The notes under the pieces were generated by a model. That model was not told the DNA's origin. It saw only the letters and a list, made by a program, of their open reading frames with translations, and searched no databases. Both the position numbers and the translations under genes were made by a program. Below, one piece after another: positions 54,360 through 62,969 of a DNA stretch of 64,000 bases. The first letter of the stretch is position 1, and each line of letters opens with the position of its first letter. The DNA is from Citricoccus sp. CH26A (GTDB taxonomy: Bacteria; Actinomycetota; Actinomycetes; Actinomycetales; Micrococcaceae), in NCBI RefSeq assembly GCF_000224415.1, contig NZ_AFXQ01000012.1:1-64000 (forward strand). Reading direction: 5' to 3'.

Positions 54360-54707
54360 ATGACCACCCCTACGACCACCCCGACCCCCCTGCTGACCGC
54401 CGACTACCGCACCGCCGAGGCGTTCACCAGCTGCGGGGCCAGCTATGACACGCTGGCCGCCGTGGCCACCCGCCTGGCCATCCTGGCCATCGAGGACACC
54501 CTGAACGACCCCAGCGAGGAACGCACCACCGAGCGCATCACCCTCGTCGAGCACCTCATGCGGTTCGCCAACGCCCACGGGTCCACACGGCCGGCCGCGG
54601 CCGTCCGGCAGGCCATGGCCAGCATGCTGTATGCCATCGGGCAGCCGGGCACGCCGGTGCTGTCCATCCTGGAGGAACTGCACATCGCCACCTCGCACAC
54701 CCAGTGA
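54360..54707 (+). CDS. hypothetical protein
   Basis: A 115-residue soluble protein, mostly helical by composition: a Thr/Pro-rich start, then YRTAEAFTSCGASYDTLAAVATRLAI, NDPSEERTTERITLVEHLMRF and a helical end. No motif, signal peptide or membrane segment. ATG at 54360 follows GAGGTC. Codon use looks like its neighbours. I do not recognise it. Confidence 0.6.
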   Translation: MTTPTTTPTPLLTADYRTAEAFTSCGASYDTLAAVATRLAILAIEDTLNDPSEERTTERITLVEHLMRFANAHGSTRPAAAVRQAMASMLYAIGQPGTPVLSILEELHIATSHTQ

Positions 54708-54754
54708 GGCCGGTGGGACGGAATAGCCGCCCCCGATCCATGGTTGCGCCCGGT

Positions 54755-55684
54755 ATGCGAGCAATGACGTATTCCCAGTACGGAGACAACGGTGTCCTGG
54801 AGATGACCGACCTGCCCCGGCCCAAGGTGGGCCCCGGTCAGGTCCTGATCCGGATCAGGCGGTCCTCGGTCAACCCGGTGGACTGGAAGGTGATGTCCGG
54901 TGGCCTGGACACGATGATGGACGCCCATTTCCCGGTGGTGCCCGGCTGGGACGTGGCGGGCGTCGTCGAGGAGGTGGGGCCCGACACCCCGGAGTTCAGC
55001 CCGGGCCAGCGGGTCGCGGCCTACGCCCGCAAGATGGTCGTCTCTGGGGGCACCTTCGCCGAGTACGTGACCGTCCCGGCCGAGTTCGCCGCCATCATCC
55101 CCGAGGCCGTGACGGACGACGTGGCCGGGGCGCTGCCCCTCACCGGGCTGACCGCGCGCCGTTCCGTCGACGCGCTGGCCCCCACGGCCGATGACACCGT
55201 GCTGATCCACGCGGCCTCCGGCGGGGTCGGGTACCTGGCCTGCCAGCTGGCGGTGGCCACCGGCGCCCGCGTGATCGGTACCGCCTCCGAGGCCAACTTC
55301 CCGAAGCTGGAGGCCCTGGGCGTGGTCCCGGTCAGGTACGGCGAGGGGCTCCTTGAGCGCGTGCGCGAACTGGCCCCGGACGGCGTCCAGGCGGTCGCCG
55401 ACTTCTCCGGCGCCGAGGGGGTCCTGGAGACGACCCTGGCGGTGCTGCGCGACGGCGGCCGGCACGTGTCCATCGCCGACCCGGCCGTGGAGGACCACGG
55501 CGGGCGCTGGCTGTGGGTGCGCCCCGACGGCGACGGTCTCGCGGACCTGCTGGCGCGGGTGGAGCGGGGAGAGCTGACCCTGGACATCGACCGGGTCCTG
55601 CCCCTGGCCGAGGTCGCGGAGGGCTTCCGACTCAGCCAGTCCGGCGAGGCCCGGGGCAAGATCGTGATCGACGTCGAGCGCTGA
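54755..55684 (+). CDS. NADP-dependent zinc-free alcohol dehydrogenase/quinone oxidoreductase
   Basis: Medium-chain dehydrogenase/reductase of about 309 residues, quinone oxidoreductase branch. The catalytic-domain segment SSVNPVDWKVMSGG, HFPVVPGWDVAGVVEEVG and the nucleotide-binding HAASGGVGYLACQLAVATGA (AxxGxxG) are present; zinc-binding Cys/His are not, as expected of this branch. The C-terminus LPLAEVAEGFRLSQSGEARGKIVIDV is the family's typical end. ATG at 54755 or 54764 are alternative starts. Followed by a very strong hairpin. Confidence 0.87.
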   Translation: MRAMTYSQYGDNGVLEMTDLPRPKVGPGQVLIRIRRSSVNPVDWKVMSGGLDTMMDAHFPVVPGWDVAGVVEEVGPDTPEFSPGQRVAAYARKMVVSGGTFAEYVTVPAEFAAIIPEAVTDDVAGALPLTGLTARRSVDALAPTADDTVLIHAASGGVGYLACQLAVATGARVIGTASEANFPKLEALGVVPVRYGEGLLERVRELAPDGVQAVADFSGAEGVLETTLAVLRDGGRHVSIADPAVEDHGGRWLWVRPDGDGLADLLARVERGELTLDIDRVLPLAEVAEGFRLSQSGEARGKIVIDVER

Positions 55685-55685
55685 A

Positions 55686-55726
55686 CCGCCGGCCGGCGCC
55701 CGCGAGAGCGCGGGGCCGGCCGGCGG
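55686..55726. terminator. 18-bp stem bidirectional terminator
   Basis: Perfect 11-bp arms CCGCCGGCCGG and CCGGCCGGCGG extend inward through C-G and CCCGCG/CGCGGG across a single bulged G to an AGAG loop. It begins right after the oxidoreductase stop and ends 14 nt before the convergent PNPOx-like stop, so it probably serves both. Confidence 0.7.
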
Positions 55727-55740
55727 TCGCGGTCACCGGT

Positions 55741-56220
55741 TCAGAGCTGGACGGTGGGGTTGTCACCGGGCCGGGCCGGCTGCCCCGTGACCTTGCCCCG
55801 CACCATCTCGAACGCCGTGGCCGCCAGCCCGGGGGAGTCCCAGTACTCGGCGGTGTCCGGCTCGACCCTCAGGAGCACGACCTGCGGGTCCTCCGGTGAG
55901 GCGTCGCCGTAGAACGACTCGGTCGCCTTGCTCCAGTACTCCTTCTGGCGCTCGACGTCCCGCACCACCGTGGCCGTGCCGGACACGGAGGCCCAGAAGC
56001 CCTTCTCCGCCACGGTCACGTTCACGGCCTGGCCGCCGGTCGTCTCCGCGATCTTGGGGCTCGTCAGCCGGGTCAGGAACCACAGGGCATGGTCGTCGTC
56101 GACCTCCTGCAGGGCCATGGGGCGGCTGTGGATCCGCCCCTCGTGCGTGGTGGTCAGCATGCATACGCTGGTGTCCGCCAGCTTCTCCAGCAGGGTCTTG
56201 ACGGGATCCTTCGTGCTCAT
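55741..56220 (-). CDS. pyridoxamine 5'-phosphate oxidase-like (general stress) protein
   Basis: A 159-residue split-barrel flavoprotein of the general stress protein 26 type. The flavin-binding barrel is seen as TSVCMLTTTHEGRIHSRPMALQEVDDDHALWFLTR, and the C-terminus has the WSKATESFYGDASPEDPQVVLLRVEPDTAEYWD block usual in this group. ATG at 56220 follows AGGAGAGCCC. Ligand may be FMN or F420-like cofactors; function unproven. Divergent from the SDR-DUF2867 gene. Confidence 0.85.
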   Translation of the reverse strand: MSTKDPVKTLLEKLADTSVCMLTTTHEGRIHSRPMALQEVDDDHALWFLTRLTSPKIAETTGGQAVNVTVAEKGFWASVSGTATVVRDVERQKEYWSKATESFYGDASPEDPQVVLLRVEPDTAEYWDSPGLAATAFEMVRGKVTGQPARPGDNPTVQL

Positions 56221-56363
56221 GGGCTCTCCTTCGGTTGCGGTGTCCCTGCAGTCCAGCAGACGGGCACGGGGCTTGAACAGTGGCACGCCCGTGCCGGGAC
56301 CGGACGACCGGCGCGCCCGCGCCACCGGTACCGCCATCGCAGGGCTGCGGCTAGCGTGGGTCC

Positions 56364-57977
56364 ATGAGCCAGCACGCCGAGCAGCGACCCGCCTCCTCCG
56401 ACCCCGCCGACCAGGACCTCCCCGACTCACCCCTCGGCCTGTCCCTGCCGGACGGCGCGGGGCGCCGGGTGCTCGTCACCGGTGCCACCGGGTACGTGGG
56501 AGGGCGCCTGGTCCCGGAACTGCTCGCCGCCGGGTTCACCGTGCGGGCCACGGCCCGGCACCTGGACGACCTGGCCTCGCGGGACTGGTACGACGCCGTC
56601 GAACGGGCCGAGGCCGACCTGCAGGAACCCGACCAGGTCCGCGAGGCCATGCGGGACGTGCACACCGTGCTGTACCTCGTCCACTCCATGGGCAGGGGCG
56701 ATGACTTCATCGACCGTGAACGGCTCATCGCCGAGACGGTGGCGCAGGCCGCGGCCGACGCCGGCGTCCAGCAGGTCGTCTTCCTCGGCGGCCTGCACCC
56801 GGACAAGCCCCTGGAGGACCTCTCCGACCACATGCGCTCGCGAGAGCAGGTCTCCCGGATCCTGCTCGCGGGCACCGTCCCGGCCCTGGTGTTCGAGGCC
56901 GGGGTCATCATCGGCTCCGGGTCCGTGTCCTTCGAGATGATCCGCCACCTCACGGAGCGGCTGCCGGTGATGCCCGGCCCGAAGTGGCTGGACAACCGGA
57001 TCGAGCCGATCGCCATCCGGGACGTGCTCTACTACCTCGCCCACGCCTGCGCCCTGACCGCGCCGGTCAATCGCGCCTTCGACATCGGCTGCGGGACGAG
57101 CCAGCCGTTCAAGACGATGATGTCCGACTACGCGGAGGTGGCCGGGCTGTCCAAGCGCACCATCTTCGCCACGCGGCTGCCGGCGCCGCGGCTCTCCGGG
57201 TTCTGGATCGGCATGGTCACCCCCATCCCGCGGGGCATCGCGATGCCCCTGGCAGCGTCCATGGCGGAGGACGCGGTCACCGAGGAGCACGACATCGCGG
57301 CCCTGATCCCCGACCCGCCCGGCGGTCTCACGCCCTACCGCGAGGCCTGCCGGCGCGCCATCGCCCGCCAGCTCGCCGGGGACGTCCCGGCCACGTGGGA
57401 CGACGACGTCCTGGCCGTGCGGGACCCCGCCGAACCGCTGCCCTCCGATCCGGAGTGGGCCGGCCACACGGTGTTCACCGATGTCCGCCAGCGCGACGGC
57501 GAGGCCTCACCCCACGCGGTCTGGCGCGCCATCGAGGCGATCGGGGGGACCACCGGGTGGTACTCGACGCCCGTGCTGTGGCGGATCCGCGGGGTGATGG
57601 ACCAGGTGCTGGGCGGCTACGGGATGGCCCGCGGCCGGCGGGACCCGGGCCAGCTGAAGGTCAACGACCACGTGGACTGGTGGCGCGTGGAGGCGATCGA
57701 GCCGGGCCGGCTGCTGACGCTGCGGGCCGAGATGAAGACGGGTGGACGGGCCTGGCTGCAGCTGGGCGTCGAGGCGCGGGAGAGCGGTGGGTCGAGGTAC
57801 CGCCAGCGCGCCGTGTTCATCCCGCAGGGGATCCTGGGACGGCTCTACTGGCGGGCCATCCTGCCGTTCCACGCGCTCGTCTTCCCGGCCATGGCGAGGA
57901 ACATCCTGGCCGCCGCCCAGGAGATGGACGATCAGAGCATGACGCCGCGGTCCAGGGCGGTCGAGGTGGCCGCGTAG
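56364..57977 (+). CDS. NAD(P)H-binding SDR protein with C-terminal DUF2867 domain
   Basis: A 537-residue fusion: an atypical short-chain dehydrogenase (NAD(P)-binding VLVTGATGYVGGRLVPELLA near 36-55, FLGGLHPD, MPGPKWLDNRIEPI) and, from about residue 365, a DUF2867 domain (VTDVRQRDG; WWRVEAIEPGRLLTLRAEMK; LYWRAILPFHALVFPAMARN). This fusion is widespread and uncharacterised; the C-terminal part resembles START-like lipid-binding folds. ATG at 56364 lies 7 nt after TAGCGT, likely leaderless. The last 46 bp overlap the convergent patatin gene. Confidence 0.85.
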   Translation: MSQHAEQRPASSDPADQDLPDSPLGLSLPDGAGRRVLVTGATGYVGGRLVPELLAAGFTVRATARHLDDLASRDWYDAVERAEADLQEPDQVREAMRDVHTVLYLVHSMGRGDDFIDRERLIAETVAQAAADAGVQQVVFLGGLHPDKPLEDLSDHMRSREQVSRILLAGTVPALVFEAGVIIGSGSVSFEMIRHLTERLPVMPGPKWLDNRIEPIAIRDVLYYLAHACALTAPVNRAFDIGCGTSQPFKTMMSDYAEVAGLSKRTIFATRLPAPRLSGFWIGMVTPIPRGIAMPLAASMAEDAVTEEHDIAALIPDPPGGLTPYREACRRAIARQLAGDVPATWDDDVLAVRDPAEPLPSDPEWAGHTVFTDVRQRDGEASPHAVWRAIEAIGGTTGWYSTPVLWRIRGVMDQVLGGYGMARGRRDPGQLKVNDHVDWWRVEAIEPGRLLTLRAEMKTGGRAWLQLGVEARESGGSRYRQRAVFIPQGILGRLYWRAILPFHALVFPAMARNILAAAQEMDDQSMTPRSRAVEVAA

Positions 57978-58771
57978 GCCAGCTCGGCCCGCTCCACGGT
58001 GTGCTCGAGGGAGACCATGGACTTCAGCCCGCGCACGTTCGGGCGGCCGCCGGTGGGCAGGACGTGGACGGTGACGCCGTCCGGGACGTGCTCCAGCGCG
58101 TGCGTGAAGCTGTGGCGGCGGGAGATGGCCAGGGAGACCCGCAGGGTGTCGAGCATCGACGTCGGGACGGTGAGCTCCCGGTCCAGCTGGCCCGCCTGCA
58201 GCACGTAGATGGTGGTGGCGCCGCGGCGCACCGCCTGGCCGAGGGGCACCGAGGCGACCAGGCCGCCGTCGAGGTAGTGCTCACCGGCGATCTGCGTGGG
58301 AGGCAGGAGGCCGGGCACCGTGGAGGAGGCGACGACGGCCGGCACCAGCAGGCCGGAGTGGAACGCCTGCTCGCAGGCGCGTTCGATCGAGGTGGCGACC
58401 GTGATGAAGGGCAGCTCGAGGTGCTCGATCCGGGCGTCGTTGGGGAAGTGCATGCTGACCAGGTCCCAGAGCGGCTGCGCGGAGAGGGTGTGGGTCCGGC
58501 CCCGCAGCACCCGTCCGGCCTGGCTGAGCCAGGACTGGCCGTAGATGGCGCGCGCCTCGTCGGTCTGCCACATCTCGAGGAGTTCGTGCGCCACGTCGGG
58601 GTGGGGGTTGCGGGCGACGACGGCGCCGTTGAGGGCCCCGACCGAGGTCCCCACGATCATGTCCGGGGTGATGTCCCGCTCCAGCAGGGCCCGCAGCTGT
58701 CCCACGTGCACGGCACCGCGTACGCCACCGCCGGCCAGCACGAAGGCCGTCACCGGTCTGTTGGTCTCCAC
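57932..58771 (-). CDS. patatin-like phospholipase
   Basis: Ser-Asp dyad lipid acyl hydrolase of 279 residues. The oxyanion GGGVRGAVHVGQL, nucleophile GTSVGALNGA and catalytic Asp in HYLDGGLVASVPLGQA are all present. No signal peptide or membrane anchor. ATG at 58771. Tail-to-tail overlap of 46 bp with the SDR gene, so both C-termini are read from the same DNA. Substrates probably membrane phospholipids or triacylglycerols, by family. Confidence 0.9.
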   Translation of the reverse strand: METNRPVTAFVLAGGGVRGAVHVGQLRALLERDITPDMIVGTSVGALNGAVVARNPHPDVAHELLEMWQTDEARAIYGQSWLSQAGRVLRGRTHTLSAQPLWDLVSMHFPNDARIEHLELPFITVATSIERACEQAFHSGLLVPAVVASSTVPGLLPPTQIAGEHYLDGGLVASVPLGQAVRRGATTIYVLQAGQLDRELTVPTSMLDTLRVSLAISRRHSFTHALEHVPDGVTVHVLPTGGRPNVRGLKSMVSLEHTVERAELAYAATSTALDRGVML

Positions 58772-58840
58772 GCCGCCATGGTAGACCGCCCACGCGAGGC
58801 GGCGTCACCGTTGGTGGCTGGACGGCGTCCACGGGGTGAA

Positions 58841-58857
58841 CGGCCCGTGCCGGGCCG
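58841..58857 (-). terminator. 7-bp stem terminator after mph-like gene
   Basis: CGGCCCG-TGC-CGGGCCG, 36 nt past the phosphotransferase stop on the minus strand, between two minus-strand genes. No T tract. Confidence 0.5.
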
Positions 58858-58893
58858 ACCGGGCGGTCCGTGGCCAGGGTCCGCCCTGCCGGG

Positions 58894-59802
58894 TCAGCCC
58901 GCGGGGTTCAACTGTGCCGCGGCGGCCTGGCGGTGCTCCTCAGTGCCGGTGTCCAGGGCGAAGACGCCGTAGGCGACGGGGCTGGCGGAGATCAGCTCGG
59001 CGCAGTGCTCGGCCAGCCGCGGCCACACCCGGCCACCGCGTTCCGTGTAGCGCTGGAGCGTCACGGCGAAGGCCTGCGGTGGGGCCGAGGCGTGATGGAA
59101 GGCGAAGTCCCGGGCGGGGTCGTCCACGGCCGCCGTCGTCCAGTCCAGGACCGCCGTGATGCGCTCGTCCACCACGAGCGTGTGCGCGGGGTAGACCTCC
59201 CCGTGGGTGAGGACCGACCACTGCGGCCAGTAGCTGTCCTCGCCCAGCCAGGCGCCCCACCGGTCCCGGAGGCCCGGTGCCACCTCGAACTCGGCGACGA
59301 CCCGGTCGATGTCCGTCCGCCACGCCTGGCGCACCTCGGCCGGGCTCCGGGTCCGCACCCCGGCGCCGGCGGCCTCGGCCGGGTCGATGCCGTGCAGTTC
59401 GGCCAGGAAGTCCCCGAGGGACCGGGCGTAGCGCAACGAGGCCGTGTCCAGGTGCCAGACCGGGGTGCCGTCGTCGTCGAGGGTCAGCCCGGGCTCGCCG
59501 CTCAGCAGCGGATAGGCGATCAGGTCCGGTCTGCTGATCCGCCAGTCCGGGACGGCCGGGGTCAGGTGAGGGGCCACCAGGCGCAGGGTCAGGGCCTCGT
59601 CCCGGGCCCGGGCGGTGGCGTCCGGGCGGCGGGGGATCCGCAACACCCAGTCCTGGCCGGCGGTGTCCCGGGCGATCGCCACGCGGAAGTCGAGGCCCAT
59701 CTCGTTGACCCGGATCGGGCCGTCGTCGAGGGTCAGCCCGGCCGAGGCCGCCAGGGTACGGATCGCGGTCCCGGTCATCTCCGAGGGGTCATCGGTGGCC
59801 AT
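58894..59802 (-). CDS. macrolide 2'-phosphotransferase family protein (Mph-like)
   Basis: Kinase-fold protein of 302 residues closely following the Mph(A) layout: VNEMGLDFRVAIA, VLRIPRRP with the ATP Lys/Arg region, AVPDWRISRPDLIAYPLL, YWPQWSVLTHGEVYPAH, VLDWTTAAVDDPARDFAFH and GGRVWPRLAEHCAELI ... FALDTGTEEHRQAAAAQL. Mph enzymes inactivate macrolides by phosphorylating the 2'-OH of desosamine with GTP. The catalytic-loop motif reads HGE where Mph and APH enzymes have HGD, so the general base Asp is Glu here; activity may be altered or lost. ATG at 59802. Single-gene transcript with its own hairpin. Confidence 0.83.
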   Translation of the reverse strand: MATDDPSEMTGTAIRTLAASAGLTLDDGPIRVNEMGLDFRVAIARDTAGQDWVLRIPRRPDATARARDEALTLRLVAPHLTPAVPDWRISRPDLIAYPLLSGEPGLTLDDDGTPVWHLDTASLRYARSLGDFLAELHGIDPAEAAGAGVRTRSPAEVRQAWRTDIDRVVAEFEVAPGLRDRWGAWLGEDSYWPQWSVLTHGEVYPAHTLVVDERITAVLDWTTAAVDDPARDFAFHHASAPPQAFAVTLQRYTERGGRVWPRLAEHCAELISASPVAYGVFALDTGTEEHRQAAAAQLNPAG

Positions 59803-59969
59803 CGGCACAGTCTAGGACCATCCTCCTCCGTCGTGCTGCGCAGGATCGGAGATGCGCCGCCGGGCCGGCGGCAGGGAAGCTGGAGCCACCCATTCCGAGG
59901 GCTGACGCGGCGGTCCACCCAGAACCGGCCCGGCCCCGACCGGCACCCGCCGAGCACAGGAGCATGATC

Positions 59970-60404
59970 ATGAGCAAGAACCTGGCCACCTACATCTCGC
60001 TGCCTGGGACCACCGCGGAGGCCTTCGAGCACTGGCACGAGGTCTTCGGGGGCGAGCTGGAGATCATGCGCTACGGGGACATGCCGGCCATGGAGGGCAT
60101 GCCCTTCACGCCGGACCCGCAGTCCGTGGCGCACGTCACCCTGAGCCTGCCCGGTGGCGAGCTCGCCGGCGGTGACGTCATGGACGAGAAGGAGTACCCG
60201 CTGCGGGACACCGCGTACTCACTGCTCTACACGCTGGAGAGCACCCAGGAGGCCGAGTCGGTCATCGAGCGGCTCGTGGACGGCGGCGGCTCGGTGGGCA
60301 TGCCCTTCGAACCGGCCCCGTGGGGTGGCTGGTACGGACAGGTCTTCGACCGCTACGGGGTGATGTGGGCGTTCAGCGTGGACGGTGAGACGCCCCAGGC
60401 CTGA
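59970..60404 (+). CDS. VOC family (PhnB-like) protein
   Basis: Vicinal-oxygen-chelate fold protein of 144 residues, PhnB/3-demethylubiquinone-methyltransferase-like subgroup. It starts KNLATYISLPGTTAEAFEHWHEVFGG, with HVTLSLPGGELAGGDVM in the middle and WGGWYGQVFDRYGVMWAFSV at the end, the two beta-alpha repeats of the family. Metal ligands are not clear. ATG at 59970 is 7 nt after AGGAG; the ATG at 59964 would be too close. Function unknown. Confidence 0.83.
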   Translation: MSKNLATYISLPGTTAEAFEHWHEVFGGELEIMRYGDMPAMEGMPFTPDPQSVAHVTLSLPGGELAGGDVMDEKEYPLRDTAYSLLYTLESTQEAESVIERLVDGGGSVGMPFEPAPWGGWYGQVFDRYGVMWAFSVDGETPQA

Positions 60405-60459
60405 ACCCATCACGGGTCCCGGGGCCGTCCCGTCCTCAGTGCGAGAGTCCGGACTGGCC

Positions 60460-61524
60460 TCAGTGCGAGGGACCGTCGGCCCCTCCGGCGCCGGGTCGCG
60501 GGTCCCGGTCGGCGGGACGGTGGCCGGCGAGCGCGGCACGGAGGTCACCCTCCTCGTGGTCGACCGTGCCCTCGCCGGTGGCGGTGCCCTTGCCGAAGGG
60601 CAGGACCTTGAGCAGCGGGTGCAGGATCGCCATGACCACCAGGCCCCAGGCCAGGCCGAGGATGGCCGAGCAGATCGTGTTCACCAGCCAGGCCAGGAAC
60701 CCGCCGACCGCGGGAAGGCCCGCGAACGGGGACTCCAGCACGTGGACCAGGTCGTAGGGTGCGTGCCAGCCGAGGTCGTAGGCGCCCTGGAGCATGATGT
60801 GGCCACCGACCCAGAGCATGGCGATGGTGCCGATGAAGGTGATGAAACCGAGGACGGCCGGCATGCCCTGGACCAGCAACCTCCCGAACCGCTGGGTGCC
60901 GGCAGAGTCCTTGGTGGTCAGGTGCAGGCCGATGTCGTCCATCTTGACGATCAGCCCCACCGCGCCGTAGACGATCACGGTGATGGCGATCGCCACGACC
61001 ACCAGGATCAGGGCGCGGACCCACAGGGACTCGTCGGCCACCTCGTTCATGGAGATGACCATGATCTCGCAGGACAGGATGAAGTCGGTGGTGATGGCAC
61101 CCTTGATCACCTTGTCCTCGGCCGCGGGCCCCCGCTCGACGGCCGGGGTCTCCTCGGGGCCGTGGTGACCGCGCACCTTGTGCCAGACCTTCTCCGCGCC
61201 CTCGTAGCAGAGGTAGGTCCCGCCCAGCATGAGGATGAACGGGATGAGCCAGGGGATGAAGGCACTGATCAGCAGCAGGGCGGGCAGGATGACCAGCAGC
61301 TTGTTGCGCAGCGAGCCCCAGAAGATCTTCTTGATCATGGGCAGCTCGCGGGACGGGTCCGCCCCGGAGACGTACTGCGGGGTGACCGCGGCGTCGTCGA
61401 TCACGACGCCCGCGGCCTTCGTGCCGGCCTTGGCGGCGCCGGCCGCGACGTCGTCCAGGGAGGCGGCCGCGATGCGGGCCAGTGCCGCGACGTCGTCCAG
61501 CAGGGCGACGAGGCCCCCGCTCAC
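60460..61524 (-). CDS. DUF808 (YedI-type) inner-membrane protein
   Basis: A 354-residue membrane protein of the DUF808 family. It begins SGGLVALLDDVAALARIAAASLDDVAAGAAKAGTKAAGVVIDDAAVTPQYV, the family's signature N-terminus, followed by about seven hydrophobic segments and a charged C-terminal tail. GTG at 61524. Some relatives are linked to DNA-damage or acid tolerance, but function is unproven. Convergent with the VOC gene; a short CCTCAGTGCGAG repeat around its stop occurs twice within 25 bp. Confidence 0.88.
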   Translation of the reverse strand: MSGGLVALLDDVAALARIAAASLDDVAAGAAKAGTKAAGVVIDDAAVTPQYVSGADPSRELPMIKKIFWGSLRNKLLVILPALLLISAFIPWLIPFILMLGGTYLCYEGAEKVWHKVRGHHGPEETPAVERGPAAEDKVIKGAITTDFILSCEIMVISMNEVADESLWVRALILVVVAIAITVIVYGAVGLIVKMDDIGLHLTTKDSAGTQRFGRLLVQGMPAVLGFITFIGTIAMLWVGGHIMLQGAYDLGWHAPYDLVHVLESPFAGLPAVGGFLAWLVNTICSAILGLAWGLVVMAILHPLLKVLPFGKGTATGEGTVDHEEGDLRAALAGHRPADRDPRPGAGGADGPSH

Positions 61525-61701
61525 CGGGTGCCCCCGTCCTGTGAGGACTGGCCGGGCCGGCGGTCATGGACACGGGTCTCGCTCGTGATCGGCATGTCCC
61601 GAGCATACGACGGCGGCCGTCCAGGCGGGTGCGGAACGGTGATCCCCCCGCCGGGTCCGGTCCTCCCGCCGGGCGCGGCCGGCCCCCACGGCCGGAGCGG
61701 C

Positions 61702-62661
61702 TCAGACGTCGCGGCGGATGAGCTCCTCCAGCGGGGTGGGGGAGAGCAGGTAGGGCGCGACCTCGAGCACGGTGAACGCACCGGTCCTGCCCTCGGCCCG
61801 CAGGCGGGCGGCGGCCCGCCCGTAGGCCACCTGGGAGGCGGCGGTGAAGTCGGGGTTGCTGCCGAGCTCGAGGGCGAACTCGATCGAGCTGCGGGACCCG
61901 CCGAGGTCCCCGGAGGTGATGACGTGCCCGCCGTGCGGCATGCCCCGGTGGTCGCGCTCGAACTCCTCCTCGGTGATGAAGTTCACGGTGGTCCGGTACG
62001 GGGCGAAGTAGTCCGGCATGGTGGTGATGGCCTCGGTGATCGCCGCGTGGTCGGCCTCGTCGGCCACCACGTAGCACTCCCGTACGTGCGCGGAGGCGCC
62101 GGTGATCTCGGCGCCCCGGCCGGCCTTGGCCTCCTCGATCGCCTCCTGGCTGGGGATCGTGTACTGCACCGCGCGCTGGACGCCGGGCACGCGCCGGACG
62201 GCGTCCGAATGGCCCTGGGACAGTCCCTTGCCCCAGAAGGTGTTCTGCTGGGCGTCCGGGAACAGCGCATCGGCCAGGGTCCGGTTCAGCGAGAACAGTC
62301 CGGGATCCCAGCCCGTGGAGACCATCGCCACGTGACCGCCCGCGCGGGAGGCGGCGTCCATGGCCCGGTAGTGGTCCGGGACGAGCTTGTGGTTGTCATA
62401 GGTGTCCACCGTGGTGAAGTGCCGTGCGTAAGCGGTGGCCTGCTCGGGGATGTCCGTGGCGCTGCCCAGGCACAGGAACAGCACGTCGACCGCGTCCGCG
62501 TGCTCGGCGGCACTGGCCGCCGGCAGGACCGGGGTGTCCGTGTCCAGGCCGCTGCGCCGGGAGAAGATCCCGACCAGGTCCATGTCCGGCTGGAGCCGCA
62601 CGAGCTTCTCCACGCTCCGGCCGAGGTTGCCGTACCCGACGATGGCGGCCCTGATGGTCAT
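61702..62661 (-). CDS. ddh: meso-diaminopimelate D-dehydrogenase
   Basis: NADPH enzyme making meso-diaminopimelate from tetrahydrodipicolinate and ammonia in one step, bypassing the succinylase route of lysine/peptidoglycan precursor synthesis. The 319 residues align end to end with the Corynebacterium glutamicum enzyme as I recall it: AAIVGYGNLGRSVEKLV, DLVGIFSRR, FLCLGSATDIPEQA, TVDTYDNH, STGWDPGLFSLNR, WGKGLSQGHSDAVRRVPGV, TMPDYFAPY, GMPHGGHVITSGD, NPDFTASQ-type AASQVAYGRAA and VLEVAPYLLSP. ATG at 62661 follows AAAGAGGA. Stand-alone gene, not next to other dap genes here. Confidence 0.95.
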   Translation of the reverse strand: MTIRAAIVGYGNLGRSVEKLVRLQPDMDLVGIFSRRSGLDTDTPVLPAASAAEHADAVDVLFLCLGSATDIPEQATAYARHFTTVDTYDNHKLVPDHYRAMDAASRAGGHVAMVSTGWDPGLFSLNRTLADALFPDAQQNTFWGKGLSQGHSDAVRRVPGVQRAVQYTIPSQEAIEEAKAGRGAEITGASAHVRECYVVADEADHAAITEAITTMPDYFAPYRTTVNFITEEEFERDHRGMPHGGHVITSGDLGGSRSSIEFALELGSNPDFTAASQVAYGRAAARLRAEGRTGAFTVLEVAPYLLSPTPLEELIRRDV

Positions 62662-62969
62662 GTGCTGTCCTCTTTCCACGATGTGCTGCGGTTGCGGTGC
62701 TGCGTCCGTTCCGACCGACCCGGCCGGGGACCGCGGCGCCGGCGATCCCCGACATCCTAGGCCGCGGGTGACGCCGCCGCGGGCGAGGGACCGTCTCGTC
62801 GTCTCGCGTGACGGGGCCTTGCTAGACTGGGGCCACGGCGCCGTCGAGGCCGTCCGGGTCGGGGGTGTCCCCCGTCGACCGGGGACGGGACCTGTGCGCC
62901 GAGCATCCGATTCCATGGACGCGAAACCGGCAGAGGACTTCCCATGGACAGAACCATGGAGGAGTACCC
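62662..62969. other. 308-bp divergent intergenic region between ddh and PACE gene
   Basis: No gene seen. TAGACT at 62823-62828 is a plausible -10 box reading toward the PACE gene, leaving a leader of about 135 nt that contains a GTCCCC-N8-GGGGAC hairpin near 62868-62887. The ddh side holds its ribosome binding site and a GC-rich stretch without clear signals. Confidence 0.4.

Noticed and set aside
61702-62661. Aspartate dehydrogenase (NadX) that might replace the missing NadB
   Set aside because: The sequence has the full set of diaminopimelate dehydrogenase motifs, so it does not explain the nadB gap.
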